In this document: positions 8,002 to 16,508 of the stretch, piece after piece
Layout: every line of letters begins with the position of its first letter
How positions within the stretch are numbered: the stretch's first letter is position 1
Assembly (NCBI GenBank): GCA_964453155.1
Contig: CAYVQU010000023.1
Coordinates: 1-41,613 of the forward strand
Direction: 5' to 3'
Length of the DNA: 41,613 bases
DNA from: CAYVQU01 sp964453155
GTDB lineage: Bacteria; Chloroflexota; Anaerolineae; Anaerolineales; UBA11858
Position numbers and translations under genes: made by a program
Notes under the pieces: model-generated
The model's input: only the letters and a program-made list of their open reading frames with translations
The model's database searches: none
Told to the model about the DNA's origin: nothing

Positions 8002-8064
8002 TGACTATGGATAAGTGATTAGAATTCCTTCATTCTACCCACTATCCATTACCCACTACCCACT
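7999..8064. repeat. imperfect hairpin element of tagtga/ccacta words
   Basis: A left arm (7999-8024) and a right arm (8033-8058) are inverted repeats with mismatches and one shifted base on each side. The right arm continues as repeats of cccacta up to 8064. It begins exactly at the stop codon of the cytidylyltransferase and ends six bases before the next ATG (8071), which has no Shine-Dalgarno. Confidence 0.6.
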
Positions 8065-8070
8065 AATCGC

Positions 8071-9036
8071 ATGTACACCGTACTATTCACTGCACCTTAT
8101 ATGATTCCGTTTTTAGAACGCTTTCAACCCGTTCTGGCTCATTATGGTATCGAAATTTTGATCCCAGGGGAGGTCGAAGAACGGGTAGAGGAAGAAGTCA
8201 TTTTACAGTATGCCGGGCAATTCGACGGTGCCATTTGTGGAGATGATCGCTATACAGCCAAAGTCATCGCAGCCAGTACCCCACGCCTGAAAGTGATCTC
8301 CAAATGGGGTACTGGGATCGATTCAATTGATCAACAAGCCTGTACTGAATATGGCGTCGAGATTGGCCGGACCCCCAATGCTTTTACCAATCCGGTTGCC
8401 GATTCGATCTTGGGATATATGTTGGCATTCGTTCGCCGCCAGCCCTGGATGGATCAAGCCATGAAGGACCATATTTGGAACAAAATCCCCGGTCGAACTT
8501 TAGGGGAATGCACCCTGGGCGTGGTCGGGGTTGGCCAGATTGGGAAAGCTACCTTGCGGCGGGCCAGCGCGTTTGGGATGACGCTATTAGGAAATGACAT
8601 TGCCGAAGTTGATCCCCATTTTGTGCGCGATTGGCGGATCGAGCTAACCGATTTAGATGATTTATTAGCCCGTTCGGATTTCGTAAGTTTGAACACCGAC
8701 CTGAACCCCACCAGTCACCACCTGATGAATGAACAGACATTGGGGTTGATGCGATCCACTGCGATTGTGATCAATACTTCGCGGGGCCCGGTGGTTAAGG
8801 AAGATGACCTTATCGCGGCCCTCCAGAACGGAACGATCGGCGGCGCAGCTTTAGATGTTTTTGAGGTTGAACCTCTCCCCGCGGACAGCCCCCTCCTAAA
8901 GATGGACAATGTCATGCTGGCACCCCATAATGCCAATTCCAGTCCGGCTGCCTGGGAACGGGTCCATTGGAACACGATACGAAATCTACTCAAAGGCCTA
9001 GGTATTGATTATTCTGATTTGGAGCAATTCAAGTAA
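8071..9036 (+). CDS. D-2-hydroxyacid dehydrogenase (phosphoglycerate-dehydrogenase-like)
   Basis: This 321-residue NAD-dependent oxidoreductase has a Rossmann GVGQIG motif at 143-148 and the catalytic triad of the family: R228 in NTSRGP, E257 in VFEVEP and H286 in APHNANS. SerA-type regulatory domains are absent. In a polysaccharide cluster it probably oxidises or reduces a sugar acid or a three-carbon precursor rather than acting in serine synthesis; this rests on the neighbours (cytidylyltransferase before, SDR after). The SDR start codon overlaps its stop by one base. Confidence 0.85.
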   Translation: MYTVLFTAPYMIPFLERFQPVLAHYGIEILIPGEVEERVEEEVILQYAGQFDGAICGDDRYTAKVIAASTPRLKVISKWGTGIDSIDQQACTEYGVEIGRTPNAFTNPVADSILGYMLAFVRRQPWMDQAMKDHIWNKIPGRTLGECTLGVVGVGQIGKATLRRASAFGMTLLGNDIAEVDPHFVRDWRIELTDLDDLLARSDFVSLNTDLNPTSHHLMNEQTLGLMRSTAIVINTSRGPVVKEDDLIAALQNGTIGGAALDVFEVEPLPADSPLLKMDNVMLAPHNANSSPAAWERVHWNTIRNLLKGLGIDYSDLEQFK

Positions 9037-9821
9037 TGCAATTATTAAACCGCCTTAAAAAGAAAGATAAAAAAGTCATGTTGATTACCGGGGCTGCCGG
9101 GGGAATTGGCCGGGCAACGATCAAGCTATTTACTGAAAAAGGCTGGCAAGTGATCGGGGTCGATCGGCAGGATTTTGGGACCGGGTTTCCTAAAAATGGA
9201 TTGTTTATTCGAGCGGACATATCCGACCCCTCGGCGTTGGAATCGATTTTCGATCAGGCTAAAAGCTTCACCGACACACTAGAGACCTTAATAAATAATG
9301 CCGCTCATCAGGTCACTAAACCGCTGCTTGAAACCACCGTTGAAGAATGGGATGCGGTTATGGCCTCGAATTTACGATCCGTTTTTTTGAGTGCCAAACT
9401 AGCTTATCCCTTGTTGAAAAATCGCGGTGGTGGGGCGATCGTTAATGTCTCCTCGGTCCATGCGGTGGCCACCTCTAAAGATATTGCCGCTTATGCGACC
9501 AGCAAGGGCGGATTGTTAGCCCTGACGCGGGCGATGGCGATCGAATTTGCTCCTGACAATGTGCGCGTCAATGCCATTCTCCCTGGGGCCGTCGATACTC
9601 CCATGCTCCGAGCTGGGATGAACCGCGATCATGCCGGTGCTGGCACCCTAGAAGATCGTCTAGAAAACCTGGCCCGGAACACCGTCAGCGGAAAAATTGG
9701 CACGCCTAAAGAAATTGCCCAGGCCATGTTCTTCTTGGCATCTGGTGAACTCTCCTCCTTTATGACCGGTCAAGCCCTCATCGTCGATGGTGGGGCGACT
9801 GCGCGTCTGAGTACTGAGTAA
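9036..9821 (+). CDS. SDR-family oxidoreductase
   Basis: This 261-residue classical short-chain dehydrogenase/reductase has a cofactor motif TGAAGGIG at 18-25, NNAA at about 87-90, and the catalytic S139/S140, Y153 and K157 (YATSK). The C-terminal GQALIVDGG motif is present. It is similar in type to the PtmA-like SDRs found beside cytidylyltransferases in glycan clusters and to FabG-like enzymes; substrate unknown. The ATG at 9036 overlaps the preceding TAA. An internal ATG at 9078 is an alternative but would remove part of the first beta strand. Confidence 0.87.
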   Translation: MQLLNRLKKKDKKVMLITGAAGGIGRATIKLFTEKGWQVIGVDRQDFGTGFPKNGLFIRADISDPSALESIFDQAKSFTDTLETLINNAAHQVTKPLLETTVEEWDAVMASNLRSVFLSAKLAYPLLKNRGGGAIVNVSSVHAVATSKDIAAYATSKGGLLALTRAMAIEFAPDNVRVNAILPGAVDTPMLRAGMNRDHAGAGTLEDRLENLARNTVSGKIGTPKEIAQAMFFLASGELSSFMTGQALIVDGGATARLSTE

Positions 9822-9825
9822 AAAT

Positions 9826-10650
9826 ATGACTTCAACTCGCCAAAAAATTAAAAGTCTGTTCCCTCCCGCGGTTTGGAAACCCATTAGTGACACTCGCTAT
9901 GCCGTGCAACGCTGGGCCCAATATCCTGCGGCCTATTTACATCCTTGGCGGCGAGCAAGTATGGCCCGATTGGCTGCCCTGAAAGATATTCATCGCGGCG
10001 AACGCTGTTTCATCATCGGCAACGGCCCGAGTCTCAAGAACACGGATGTCTCGAAGCTCAGAAATGAATTCACCTTTGGGATGAATCGCATTTATCTGGC
10101 TTTCGATGAATGGGGGTTCGAGACCAATTTTTTGGTTTGTGTCAATAGCCTGGTTATTGAGCAGGTCTATCAAGATTTTCAAAAACTAGAATTACCCAAA
10201 TTCTTCTCCTGGCGCTCCCGGAATTTTCTCTATCCCACCGGAGAATTGGACGAAAATACTCATTTCCTGTTTACGACCTACACCGGCCCGAAATTCGCGA
10301 CTGACGTCACCGGCCGGATGTGGGAAGGGGCAACCGTGACCTTCGCCTGTCTACAGCTGGCCTTCCATATGGGTTTTGAGCAAGCCGTTCTCATCGGGGT
10401 CGATCATACTTTTGCCTCCAAAGGGCAGCCCAATACGACCGTTGTCTCCCAAGGAGACGATCTTAGTCACTTCGATCCCAAATATTTTGGCAAGGGTTTC
10501 CGCTGGCAGTTGCCGGATTTAGATACTTCCGAACAGGGTTACTGGTTGGCCCGGCAGGCCTATGAAACCACAGGGCGTCAGGTAGTAGATGCTACCGTGG
10601 GAGGACAATTACAGGTGTTTCCGAAAGTTGATTACGATTCGCTATTTTAA
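9826..10650 (+). CDS. DUF115/MptE-like protein, possible glycosyltransferase
   Basis: This 274-residue protein has a GNGPSL motif at 65-70 and, later, LAFHMGFEQAVLIGVDHTF, the signature of the DUF115 (6-hydroxymethylpterin pyrophosphokinase MptE-like) family. The same GNGPSLK start and a comparable G(Y/F)xxxxLxGxDxxF segment occur in GT42 sialyltransferases of Campylobacter. Because the gene follows CMP-sugar genes, transfer of the CMP-activated acid is an attractive guess, but a pterin role is unlikely and neither is proven. It lies 4 bp after the SDR gene, so it is part of the same transcript. Confidence 0.65.
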   Translation: MTSTRQKIKSLFPPAVWKPISDTRYAVQRWAQYPAAYLHPWRRASMARLAALKDIHRGERCFIIGNGPSLKNTDVSKLRNEFTFGMNRIYLAFDEWGFETNFLVCVNSLVIEQVYQDFQKLELPKFFSWRSRNFLYPTGELDENTHFLFTTYTGPKFATDVTGRMWEGATVTFACLQLAFHMGFEQAVLIGVDHTFASKGQPNTTVVSQGDDLSHFDPKYFGKGFRWQLPDLDTSEQGYWLARQAYETTGRQVVDATVGGQLQVFPKVDYDSLF

Positions 10651-10656
10651 CGTTAC

Positions 10657-10677
10657 AACGTCTAACGTTGGGACGTT
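10657..10677. repeat. short hairpin of aacgt words
   Basis: aacgtc (10657-10662) pairs with gacgtt (10672-10677) around a 9-base loop. Recurring aacgt words also extend upstream to the preceding stop codon. It occupies most of the 32-bp gap before the GT39 gene. Confidence 0.4.
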
Positions 10678-10682
10678 CCCTT

Positions 10683-12182
10683 ATGATGATTTCCCCCCAT
10701 AAGCGTTGGATTCTTAGGGCGGCCCTCATTATTCTGTTTGGGTTGGGTTTTACCGTCCGCATGGTCGATCTTAAGGACCCTCCCCTTGATTTCAACCCGA
10801 CGCGCCAACTGAGATCGGCGATCATCGCGCGGGGAATGTATTATCGCGCGGCATCTGAGGTTGATCCTGAAAAACAAGCGTTGGCCCAGCAGCATTGGGG
10901 TGCCATGGAGCGACTGGAGCCGCCGATGCTAGAACGTTTGGTCGCTGAGACATATCTGTTATTAGGTAGTGAGAGTTTGTGGGTTTCCCGGATATTTACC
11001 TCCTTATTCTGGTTGATCGGTGCGGTGGCCTTGTACGCAGTCGCGCGGCAGATGTCATCCTCTCTGGCAGCGATGATCGGGATCGGATATTATCTTTTCA
11101 TGCCTTTTACGATCCGAGCCAGCCGCTCATTTCAACCCGATCCGGGGATGGTAATGTTGATCTTGTTGACAGTGTATGTCCTCTATCACTGGTCTGCAGG
11201 GCGTGAATGGAAATGGGCTGTGATTGCCGGGATTTTGGGGGGCCTTACAGCCCTGACGAAAGTTGCCGGGGCGTTTTTTGTTGGTGGCGCGGCGGTGGGG
11301 GTTGTTTTGGCTGTGATTTGGGGAGCAGAATCCCCAAAATCTAATCAAATAAATGCTCAACTCAAAAAGTGGATAGTTGGGTTTCGCAATCCGCAAATCT
11401 GGTTGGTCGCCGGATTAATGCTGGCGCCATCAATTCTGTATTATCTTCTAGGAATTGGGGAACAGGCATCTGGCTATTTTGGCCATTGGACGATCATTTC
11501 TCGGTGGCCAGATGTGCTCGATCCCGGTTTTTATATGCGGTGGCTGCTGCGGGTTGATAGTATTTTGATCAGCAGTCTGGTTTTGATTAGCTTTTTTGGT
11601 TCTTTGGTGACCACCCCTCGCAACCGGGCTTTATTGTGGGGCTTATGGGGCGGATACTTTATTTTTGGAATGACTTTCCCGCATCATACCGTCACCCACG
11701 ATTATTATCATTTACCGCTCGCGGCGATTGTGGGATTATCCCTGGCCCCCATAGCGGACCTGGCGATTCAGAAAGTTCGGCAGCAGCCCATGGTCGTCCA
11801 GGCTGCTTTTTTCGGCGTAGTTATGATTTTCTTTGGCTCCAATGCCTGGTTGGGACGTTCCATTTTGGTCGGGGAAGATTTCAGGGATCATCCGGCCTTT
11901 TGGGAAACAGTTGGTAATTCATTCCCAGCTGAGGGGCAAGCCTACGCCCTGACCCAGGATTATGGGGCCCGGATCATGTATTATGGGTGGCGAAAAGTTA
12001 GTATTTTGCCAGCCCGAACAACTCCTGAAAATTTTGACGACCGCACAAGTGGGGCGCGTTATTTTGTCGTAACGAGTAAAAATCAATTTAGTCCGGCCTT
12101 AGAACGATATGTGACCAAAAAATATCCCGAATTAGCCCACGGTTACGGTTACCAAGTTTTTGATTTGCGTGAGAAGAAATAG
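10683..12182 (+). CDS. GT39 (ArnT/PMT-type) membrane glycosyltransferase
   Basis: This protein of about 499 residues has a first membrane helix (about 9-27) followed by the external loop motif DLKDPPLDF, with acidic residues D32 and D36 where GT39 enzymes keep catalytic aspartates. Many further helices follow. Such enzymes use polyprenyl-phosphate-linked sugars outside the membrane. It is closely similar in layout to the gene at 14979 (shared DPPLDF, IARGMYYE/R, HTVTHDYYHLPL/HFLTHNYYHLPL, ALTQDYG). A TTG at 10668 would add five residues; ATG 10683 is preferred because the TTG lies within the small hairpin. It is followed by a GT2 gene. Confidence 0.8.
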   Translation: MMISPHKRWILRAALIILFGLGFTVRMVDLKDPPLDFNPTRQLRSAIIARGMYYRAASEVDPEKQALAQQHWGAMERLEPPMLERLVAETYLLLGSESLWVSRIFTSLFWLIGAVALYAVARQMSSSLAAMIGIGYYLFMPFTIRASRSFQPDPGMVMLILLTVYVLYHWSAGREWKWAVIAGILGGLTALTKVAGAFFVGGAAVGVVLAVIWGAESPKSNQINAQLKKWIVGFRNPQIWLVAGLMLAPSILYYLLGIGEQASGYFGHWTIISRWPDVLDPGFYMRWLLRVDSILISSLVLISFFGSLVTTPRNRALLWGLWGGYFIFGMTFPHHTVTHDYYHLPLAAIVGLSLAPIADLAIQKVRQQPMVVQAAFFGVVMIFFGSNAWLGRSILVGEDFRDHPAFWETVGNSFPAEGQAYALTQDYGARIMYYGWRKVSILPARTTPENFDDRTSGARYFVVTSKNQFSPALERYVTKKYPELAHGYGYQVFDLREKK

Positions 12183-12191
12183 AGATTCCCG

Positions 12192-13184
12192 GTGAAAGTT
12201 TCAATTATTACCCCTTCTTATAATCAAGCGGATTTTCTTGAACAAACGATCCGTTCGGTATTCGGGCAAAATTACCCCGATTTGGAGTACATCGTGGTTG
12301 ATGGGGCTTCCACCGATGACAGCGTGGAGATCATCAAGAAATATTCCGATCGAATCGCTTGGTGGGTGTCGGAACCTGATAAAGGTCAGGCCGATGCCAT
12401 CAATAAAGGGTTTCAGCGCGCGACCGGAGAAGTAGTCGCCTGGCTCAATTCTGATGATGTTTACGCGCCGGGGGCCATTGCCGCGGCAGTCGAAGCTTTT
12501 AAGCACAACCCTGATCTGGGCCTGGTTTACGGGAACGCGGTCACTTTTGATGGAACCGGACACCCCCTTAATGATTTGGTTTTTGAAGATTGGGGTTTAA
12601 CCGGATTAGTGGCGTTCAATATTATCTGTCAGCCGGCAGTGTTTATGCGGCGAAAATATTTGGAGCAGGTGGGATACCTGGATGACCAGTTTCATTATTT
12701 GCTCGATCATAGTTTGTGGTTGCGCATAGCCAATATTTCTCAGATTCAGCACATGCCGCAAGTATGGGCTTTTGCCCGTCATCATGCCGCGGCCAAAAAT
12801 GTCAATGAAGCCGCGGGATTTGGATTGGAAGCATTCCGAATTCTTGAGTGGATGGAAGCGGATACTGATTTTGCTGATCTCGTGGCTGCCAATAAAAACC
12901 AGGTTTATGCGCGGGTCAACCGCTTTCACGCCCGTTATCTGCTTGATGGTGGCCGGGCTGGTGTAGCTCTGAAGTATTATTTCAAGTCGATGCGATATCA
13001 TCCCCAGATTGCCTTCCAGGAGTGGTACCGGATTGTTTTTGCCATTTTGAGTATCGTTGGGTTGGAGAAATTGGGGGTTTGGTATTATCGCCTCCAAAGA
13101 GGGCAGATTCCAGCCTCCCTTTCTGATTTTGAGATTGAAAACATCAATCAGCTTTATTCCGAAGATGGAAATGAAATCGGGTAA
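12192..13184 (+). CDS. glycosyltransferase family 2
   Basis: This 330-residue GT-A transferase has VSIITPSYNQADFLEQTI at the start, VDGASTDDS, SEPDKGQADAINKGF and WLNSDDVY, in which NSDD is the DxD-type metal site. Read from a GTG at 12192. It is a close paralogue of the GT2 proteins at 16509, 24034 and 28953, all sharing the SEPDxGQ...NKG and WLN(S/A)DD pattern, with a 75-residue longer C-terminal region than the 16509 copy. It follows a GT39 gene, the same arrangement as at 14979-17294. Its 3' end overlaps the next gene by 20 bp. Confidence 0.87.
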   Translation: MKVSIITPSYNQADFLEQTIRSVFGQNYPDLEYIVVDGASTDDSVEIIKKYSDRIAWWVSEPDKGQADAINKGFQRATGEVVAWLNSDDVYAPGAIAAAVEAFKHNPDLGLVYGNAVTFDGTGHPLNDLVFEDWGLTGLVAFNIICQPAVFMRRKYLEQVGYLDDQFHYLLDHSLWLRIANISQIQHMPQVWAFARHHAAAKNVNEAAGFGLEAFRILEWMEADTDFADLVAANKNQVYARVNRFHARYLLDGGRAGVALKYYFKSMRYHPQIAFQEWYRIVFAILSIVGLEKLGVWYYRLQRGQIPASLSDFEIENINQLYSEDGNEIG

Positions 13185-14979
13185 ATTCGTTCATTTTTCT
13201 TGGGCCCTCATCGTATTCGGCTTATTCATTTTTGGCACCGGTTTGATTTTTTTGGCAACTTGGCCCTATGAAGATGTCCAGGCCATTGTTAATTTGATCC
13301 CGAAAGATGGAAAGTTTGAATCATTTACGCCCGAAATTTACACCAATTTCAGTTGGATAAAATGGGGTGGTTTCGGGATGGTTGTCGTCAGTTTGCTGGC
13401 GATTGGTTTTCGGGAAAAATCAATTCGGTGGCATGCCGATCAATTGCAGAAACTACATCATTTTGGAGTCGGTATCAAGGGGGATTTTAAGGCAGTATGG
13501 TTTTCCCTCCGCCCACTGTTTGATGATAAATGGCATCTTGTGGGGTTGGGGATGATTATCTGTGTGGCAACCCTAACGAACGCCCAATTCCTTTCACGTC
13601 CGATGCGCTACGATGAGGCTTATACGTATAATATTTATGCGTCTAAACCCATCTTACAATTGATCGCCGATTACTCTCTCCCCAATAATCATATTTTTCA
13701 TTCCATCTTAGTTCATATTTCTACCGCGCTGTTTGGTGCTCAGCCTTGGGCCGTGCGGCTGCCAGCTTTCATTGCCGGGATTCTGATCATTCCAACGGGT
13801 TATCTGGCCGCGTACACCGTCTTTTCGGCAGACGTTGCTCTGCTAGCAGCCGGATTTTGTGCCTTTTTCTCGGTTTTGATGGATTACGCGACCAACGCCC
13901 GGGGTTATACCTTGCTGTGTGGATTAACCTTGGTGATTATGGGGCTAGGTTTTTTTGTCAAAAATAATCCGAATCGTTTGGTTTGGATTTTGATCGGAAC
14001 CGGAGCGGTTTTAGGGTTTTATACCATCCCAACCATGCTGTATCCGTTTGGGGCGGTGGGTTTGTGGTTGTTGGTTGTTTGGATATTTAGGGATTATTCA
14101 AAATCGTACTCACCAACGGAGTTCTTTCGTAATTTGGTTTTGCTGGGTGGATTAACGGTTGCTGGGGTAATTTTTGTTTATTCACCAGTCATATTGACCT
14201 CCGGTTTTCAGATATTAGTGGGGAATAATTTTGTCAGCGCGTTACCTTGGGTCGAATTCATACCAAAAAATATCGAACGCCTGGCACAAACCTGGCAAAT
14301 CTGGCACAAGGGAGTCTCGGTTGGGATGATGATCATCTTAGCGGTGGGATTCGTTTTAGGGTTGATTCTCGAACAAAAAATTTCCCGCCAACGAATTTCA
14401 TTCCCAATCGTTATGATTGTTTTCGCCATAATCGCCGTCAGCGCTCAGCGGGTGGCCCCCTTCGATCGGATGTGGTTATTTGCGGTTCCAGTGCTGCTAA
14501 TCTGGTCGGCGGCGGGGATGTTTTATGTGTATAAATGGTTCAGCTCTTCGCTTCCGCAAATCCCACAATGGGGATTAGATGTTCTCAAGGTGGGTTTATT
14601 CCTCGGATTTTGTGGTGGTTTGCTGCTCCCGGCACGGGCTTATCATCTCGAACGGTCGATCGGAGAGGGTTTTGGTTTAAAAGTTGCCCACTATATCCTC
14701 GAAAATGTGTCCCCCGACGATGTTGTCGTTACGATTTTCCCCCATGATGCTCCGATTCGGTACTACCTGGATCTTTACAACCTAAATGATTTTGATTACT
14801 TTGATTTTGATCAGAATACGATGGAAAAAGTAATTGTCGTTTATAATTCCAACGCTGGCCAACCGATACCAGAAATCCTCCAAAAACAAAAAATTCCTAA
14901 TGACTTACTCAATTTTGAAACGCCAAGGTTGATAGATGAGTTTGGCCAACTTGACATCATTGAGATTCCCCGCCGGTAA
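13165..14979 (+). CDS. GT39-like multi-pass membrane glycosyltransferase
   Basis: This protein of about 604 residues begins at ATG 13165 (or 13171); the open frame extends to 13057 but overlaps the GT2 gene. Two helices come first (about 9-28 and 66-84), then a cytoplasmic stretch, then a PMT_2-like core starting near residue 130. The core has RYDEAYT (D150, E151), matching the acidic first-loop motif of GT39/GT83 enzymes, and about ten more helices. The amphipathic N-terminal extension before the core is unlike the neighbouring GT39 proteins. It ends in a small soluble domain (about 510-604). Its TAA overlaps the next ATG. Confidence 0.75.
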   Translation: MEMKSGKFVHFSWALIVFGLFIFGTGLIFLATWPYEDVQAIVNLIPKDGKFESFTPEIYTNFSWIKWGGFGMVVVSLLAIGFREKSIRWHADQLQKLHHFGVGIKGDFKAVWFSLRPLFDDKWHLVGLGMIICVATLTNAQFLSRPMRYDEAYTYNIYASKPILQLIADYSLPNNHIFHSILVHISTALFGAQPWAVRLPAFIAGILIIPTGYLAAYTVFSADVALLAAGFCAFFSVLMDYATNARGYTLLCGLTLVIMGLGFFVKNNPNRLVWILIGTGAVLGFYTIPTMLYPFGAVGLWLLVVWIFRDYSKSYSPTEFFRNLVLLGGLTVAGVIFVYSPVILTSGFQILVGNNFVSALPWVEFIPKNIERLAQTWQIWHKGVSVGMMIILAVGFVLGLILEQKISRQRISFPIVMIVFAIIAVSAQRVAPFDRMWLFAVPVLLIWSAAGMFYVYKWFSSSLPQIPQWGLDVLKVGLFLGFCGGLLLPARAYHLERSIGEGFGLKVAHYILENVSPDDVVVTIFPHDAPIRYYLDLYNLNDFDYFDFDQNTMEKVIVVYNSNAGQPIPEILQKQKIPNDLLNFETPRLIDEFGQLDIIEIPRR

Positions 14980-16508
14980 TGGATAATCAAAAAACTGCCC
15001 ACACATTCTTCGGCCGATCACCGCTGCTCCTCGGGATCACGCTCGGATTGATCTTTCTCTTGGGTATTGGTATCCGGTTATACGATTTAACCGACCCTCC
15101 CCTGGATTTTCATTCCACCCGCCAATTTTGGTCGTTCCTGATTGCCCGGGGGATGTATTACGAAAATTTGGATACAGCCCCTGAATGGCAGCGTGATTTA
15201 GCGGTCGCTACCTGGAGATCTCAACCGGCAATCGAACCGACAATTTTTGAAACCATTGTGGCAACCACTTATAATGTTGTCGGGGATGAAAAAATTTGGA
15301 TCCCGCGCATCTACTCAACCCTGTTTTGGGTTGCCGGAGGCCTAGGTCTATATTTGTTGACGAGCGATATGACCTCAGTTGATGGCGGAATGATTGCCTT
15401 AATTTTTTATTTGTTTGTGCCATTTGGGGCCATTGCCAGCCGCAGCTTCCAACCTGATCCGTTGATGGTTGCCGCGCTCATTTGGGCCTGGTGGGGGTTT
15501 TGTCGTTGGGCGCAGAATAAAACCATGCGGATGGCTTTGATTGCTGGTCTATTAATCGGTTTTTCGATGTTGATCAAGTCGGTGGCGGTGTTTTTCCTGC
15601 TGTTTGGCATAGCTGCTTACGTGTTGATTGATTGTGGTCTGAACGCCGCGCTTCGTGACCGCCAGATTTGGTTGATCGCGATCCTAGCGGTCCTGCCGGT
15701 TGTTGGGTATACGCTCTATGGCTTATTCTTTTTGGAGATGGAAAGCCAATTTCAAGGGCGTTTCTTCCCTGAAATGCTGACCGATCCGACCCATTACTTC
15801 CGTTGGGGTAGTGAGATGATGGCCATTGTCGGTTTCGGGGGGTTGTTCTTAGGATTGGTAGGAATTTTTGGTTTCCAGCAGCCCGCCCAGCGGTCATTTA
15901 TCATGGGTTTATGGGGTGGCTATTTCCTGTATGGATTGGCTTTCCCCTATCATTTTCTGACGCACAATTATTATCATCTGCCCCTAATTCCGTTGGTTGC
16001 GTTGTCTTTGGCACCTATAGCTGCAGCGGGGTTCAAAACGATTCAATCAAGACAGTTAAAAATATTCTCCCAAATGGCAATTGGCGTTCTCATCTTGGCA
16101 GCCGTTTTTCTGCAAATGTGGGATATTCGCGTCGAATTAGCCCGATCCGATTACCGGCATGAACCCCCATATTGGGAGGCCATTGCAGATACAGTTGGCC
16201 GCGAAAATAAAGTTGCCGCCCTGACCCAAGATTATGGTTACCGCCTGCTTTATTATGGTTGGATTGACGTTCATAACTGGCCGGATACCGGTTTTATGAA
16301 ATACCGCGAATTACGTGGTGGCCGTGAAATGACTTTTGACGAGTGGTTTGCCAAGCACACCGACGAAATGGATTATTTCTTGGTCACCCGGATTAAAGAA
16401 TTAGACCGTCAGCAAGAATTGAAAGAAAAATTATACGCAAATTATCCCTTGATCAAAGTAGGGGAAGGTTATCTCCTCTTTGATTTAGGGTCACCAATAC
16501 AGGAATAA
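14979..16508 (+). CDS. GT39 (ArnT/PMT-type) membrane glycosyltransferase
   Basis: This 509-residue paralogue of the protein at 10683 has a first helix at about 15-34, then the loop motif DLTDPPLDFH (D39, D43), IARGMYYE, IEPTIFETIVATTY, SRSFQPDP, and in the last third HNYYHLPLIPLVALSLAPI and ALTQDYGYRLLYYGW. These match the 10683 protein in order, so the two arose by duplication. Acts at the outer face using a polyprenyl-phosphate sugar, by family knowledge. A one-base stop/start overlap links it to the gene before, and it is one base from the GT2 gene after. Confidence 0.8.
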   Translation: MDNQKTAHTFFGRSPLLLGITLGLIFLLGIGIRLYDLTDPPLDFHSTRQFWSFLIARGMYYENLDTAPEWQRDLAVATWRSQPAIEPTIFETIVATTYNVVGDEKIWIPRIYSTLFWVAGGLGLYLLTSDMTSVDGGMIALIFYLFVPFGAIASRSFQPDPLMVAALIWAWWGFCRWAQNKTMRMALIAGLLIGFSMLIKSVAVFFLLFGIAAYVLIDCGLNAALRDRQIWLIAILAVLPVVGYTLYGLFFLEMESQFQGRFFPEMLTDPTHYFRWGSEMMAIVGFGGLFLGLVGIFGFQQPAQRSFIMGLWGGYFLYGLAFPYHFLTHNYYHLPLIPLVALSLAPIAAAGFKTIQSRQLKIFSQMAIGVLILAAVFLQMWDIRVELARSDYRHEPPYWEAIADTVGRENKVAALTQDYGYRLLYYGWIDVHNWPDTGFMKYRELRGGREMTFDEWFAKHTDEMDYFLVTRIKELDRQQELKEKLYANYPLIKVGEGYLLFDLGSPIQE

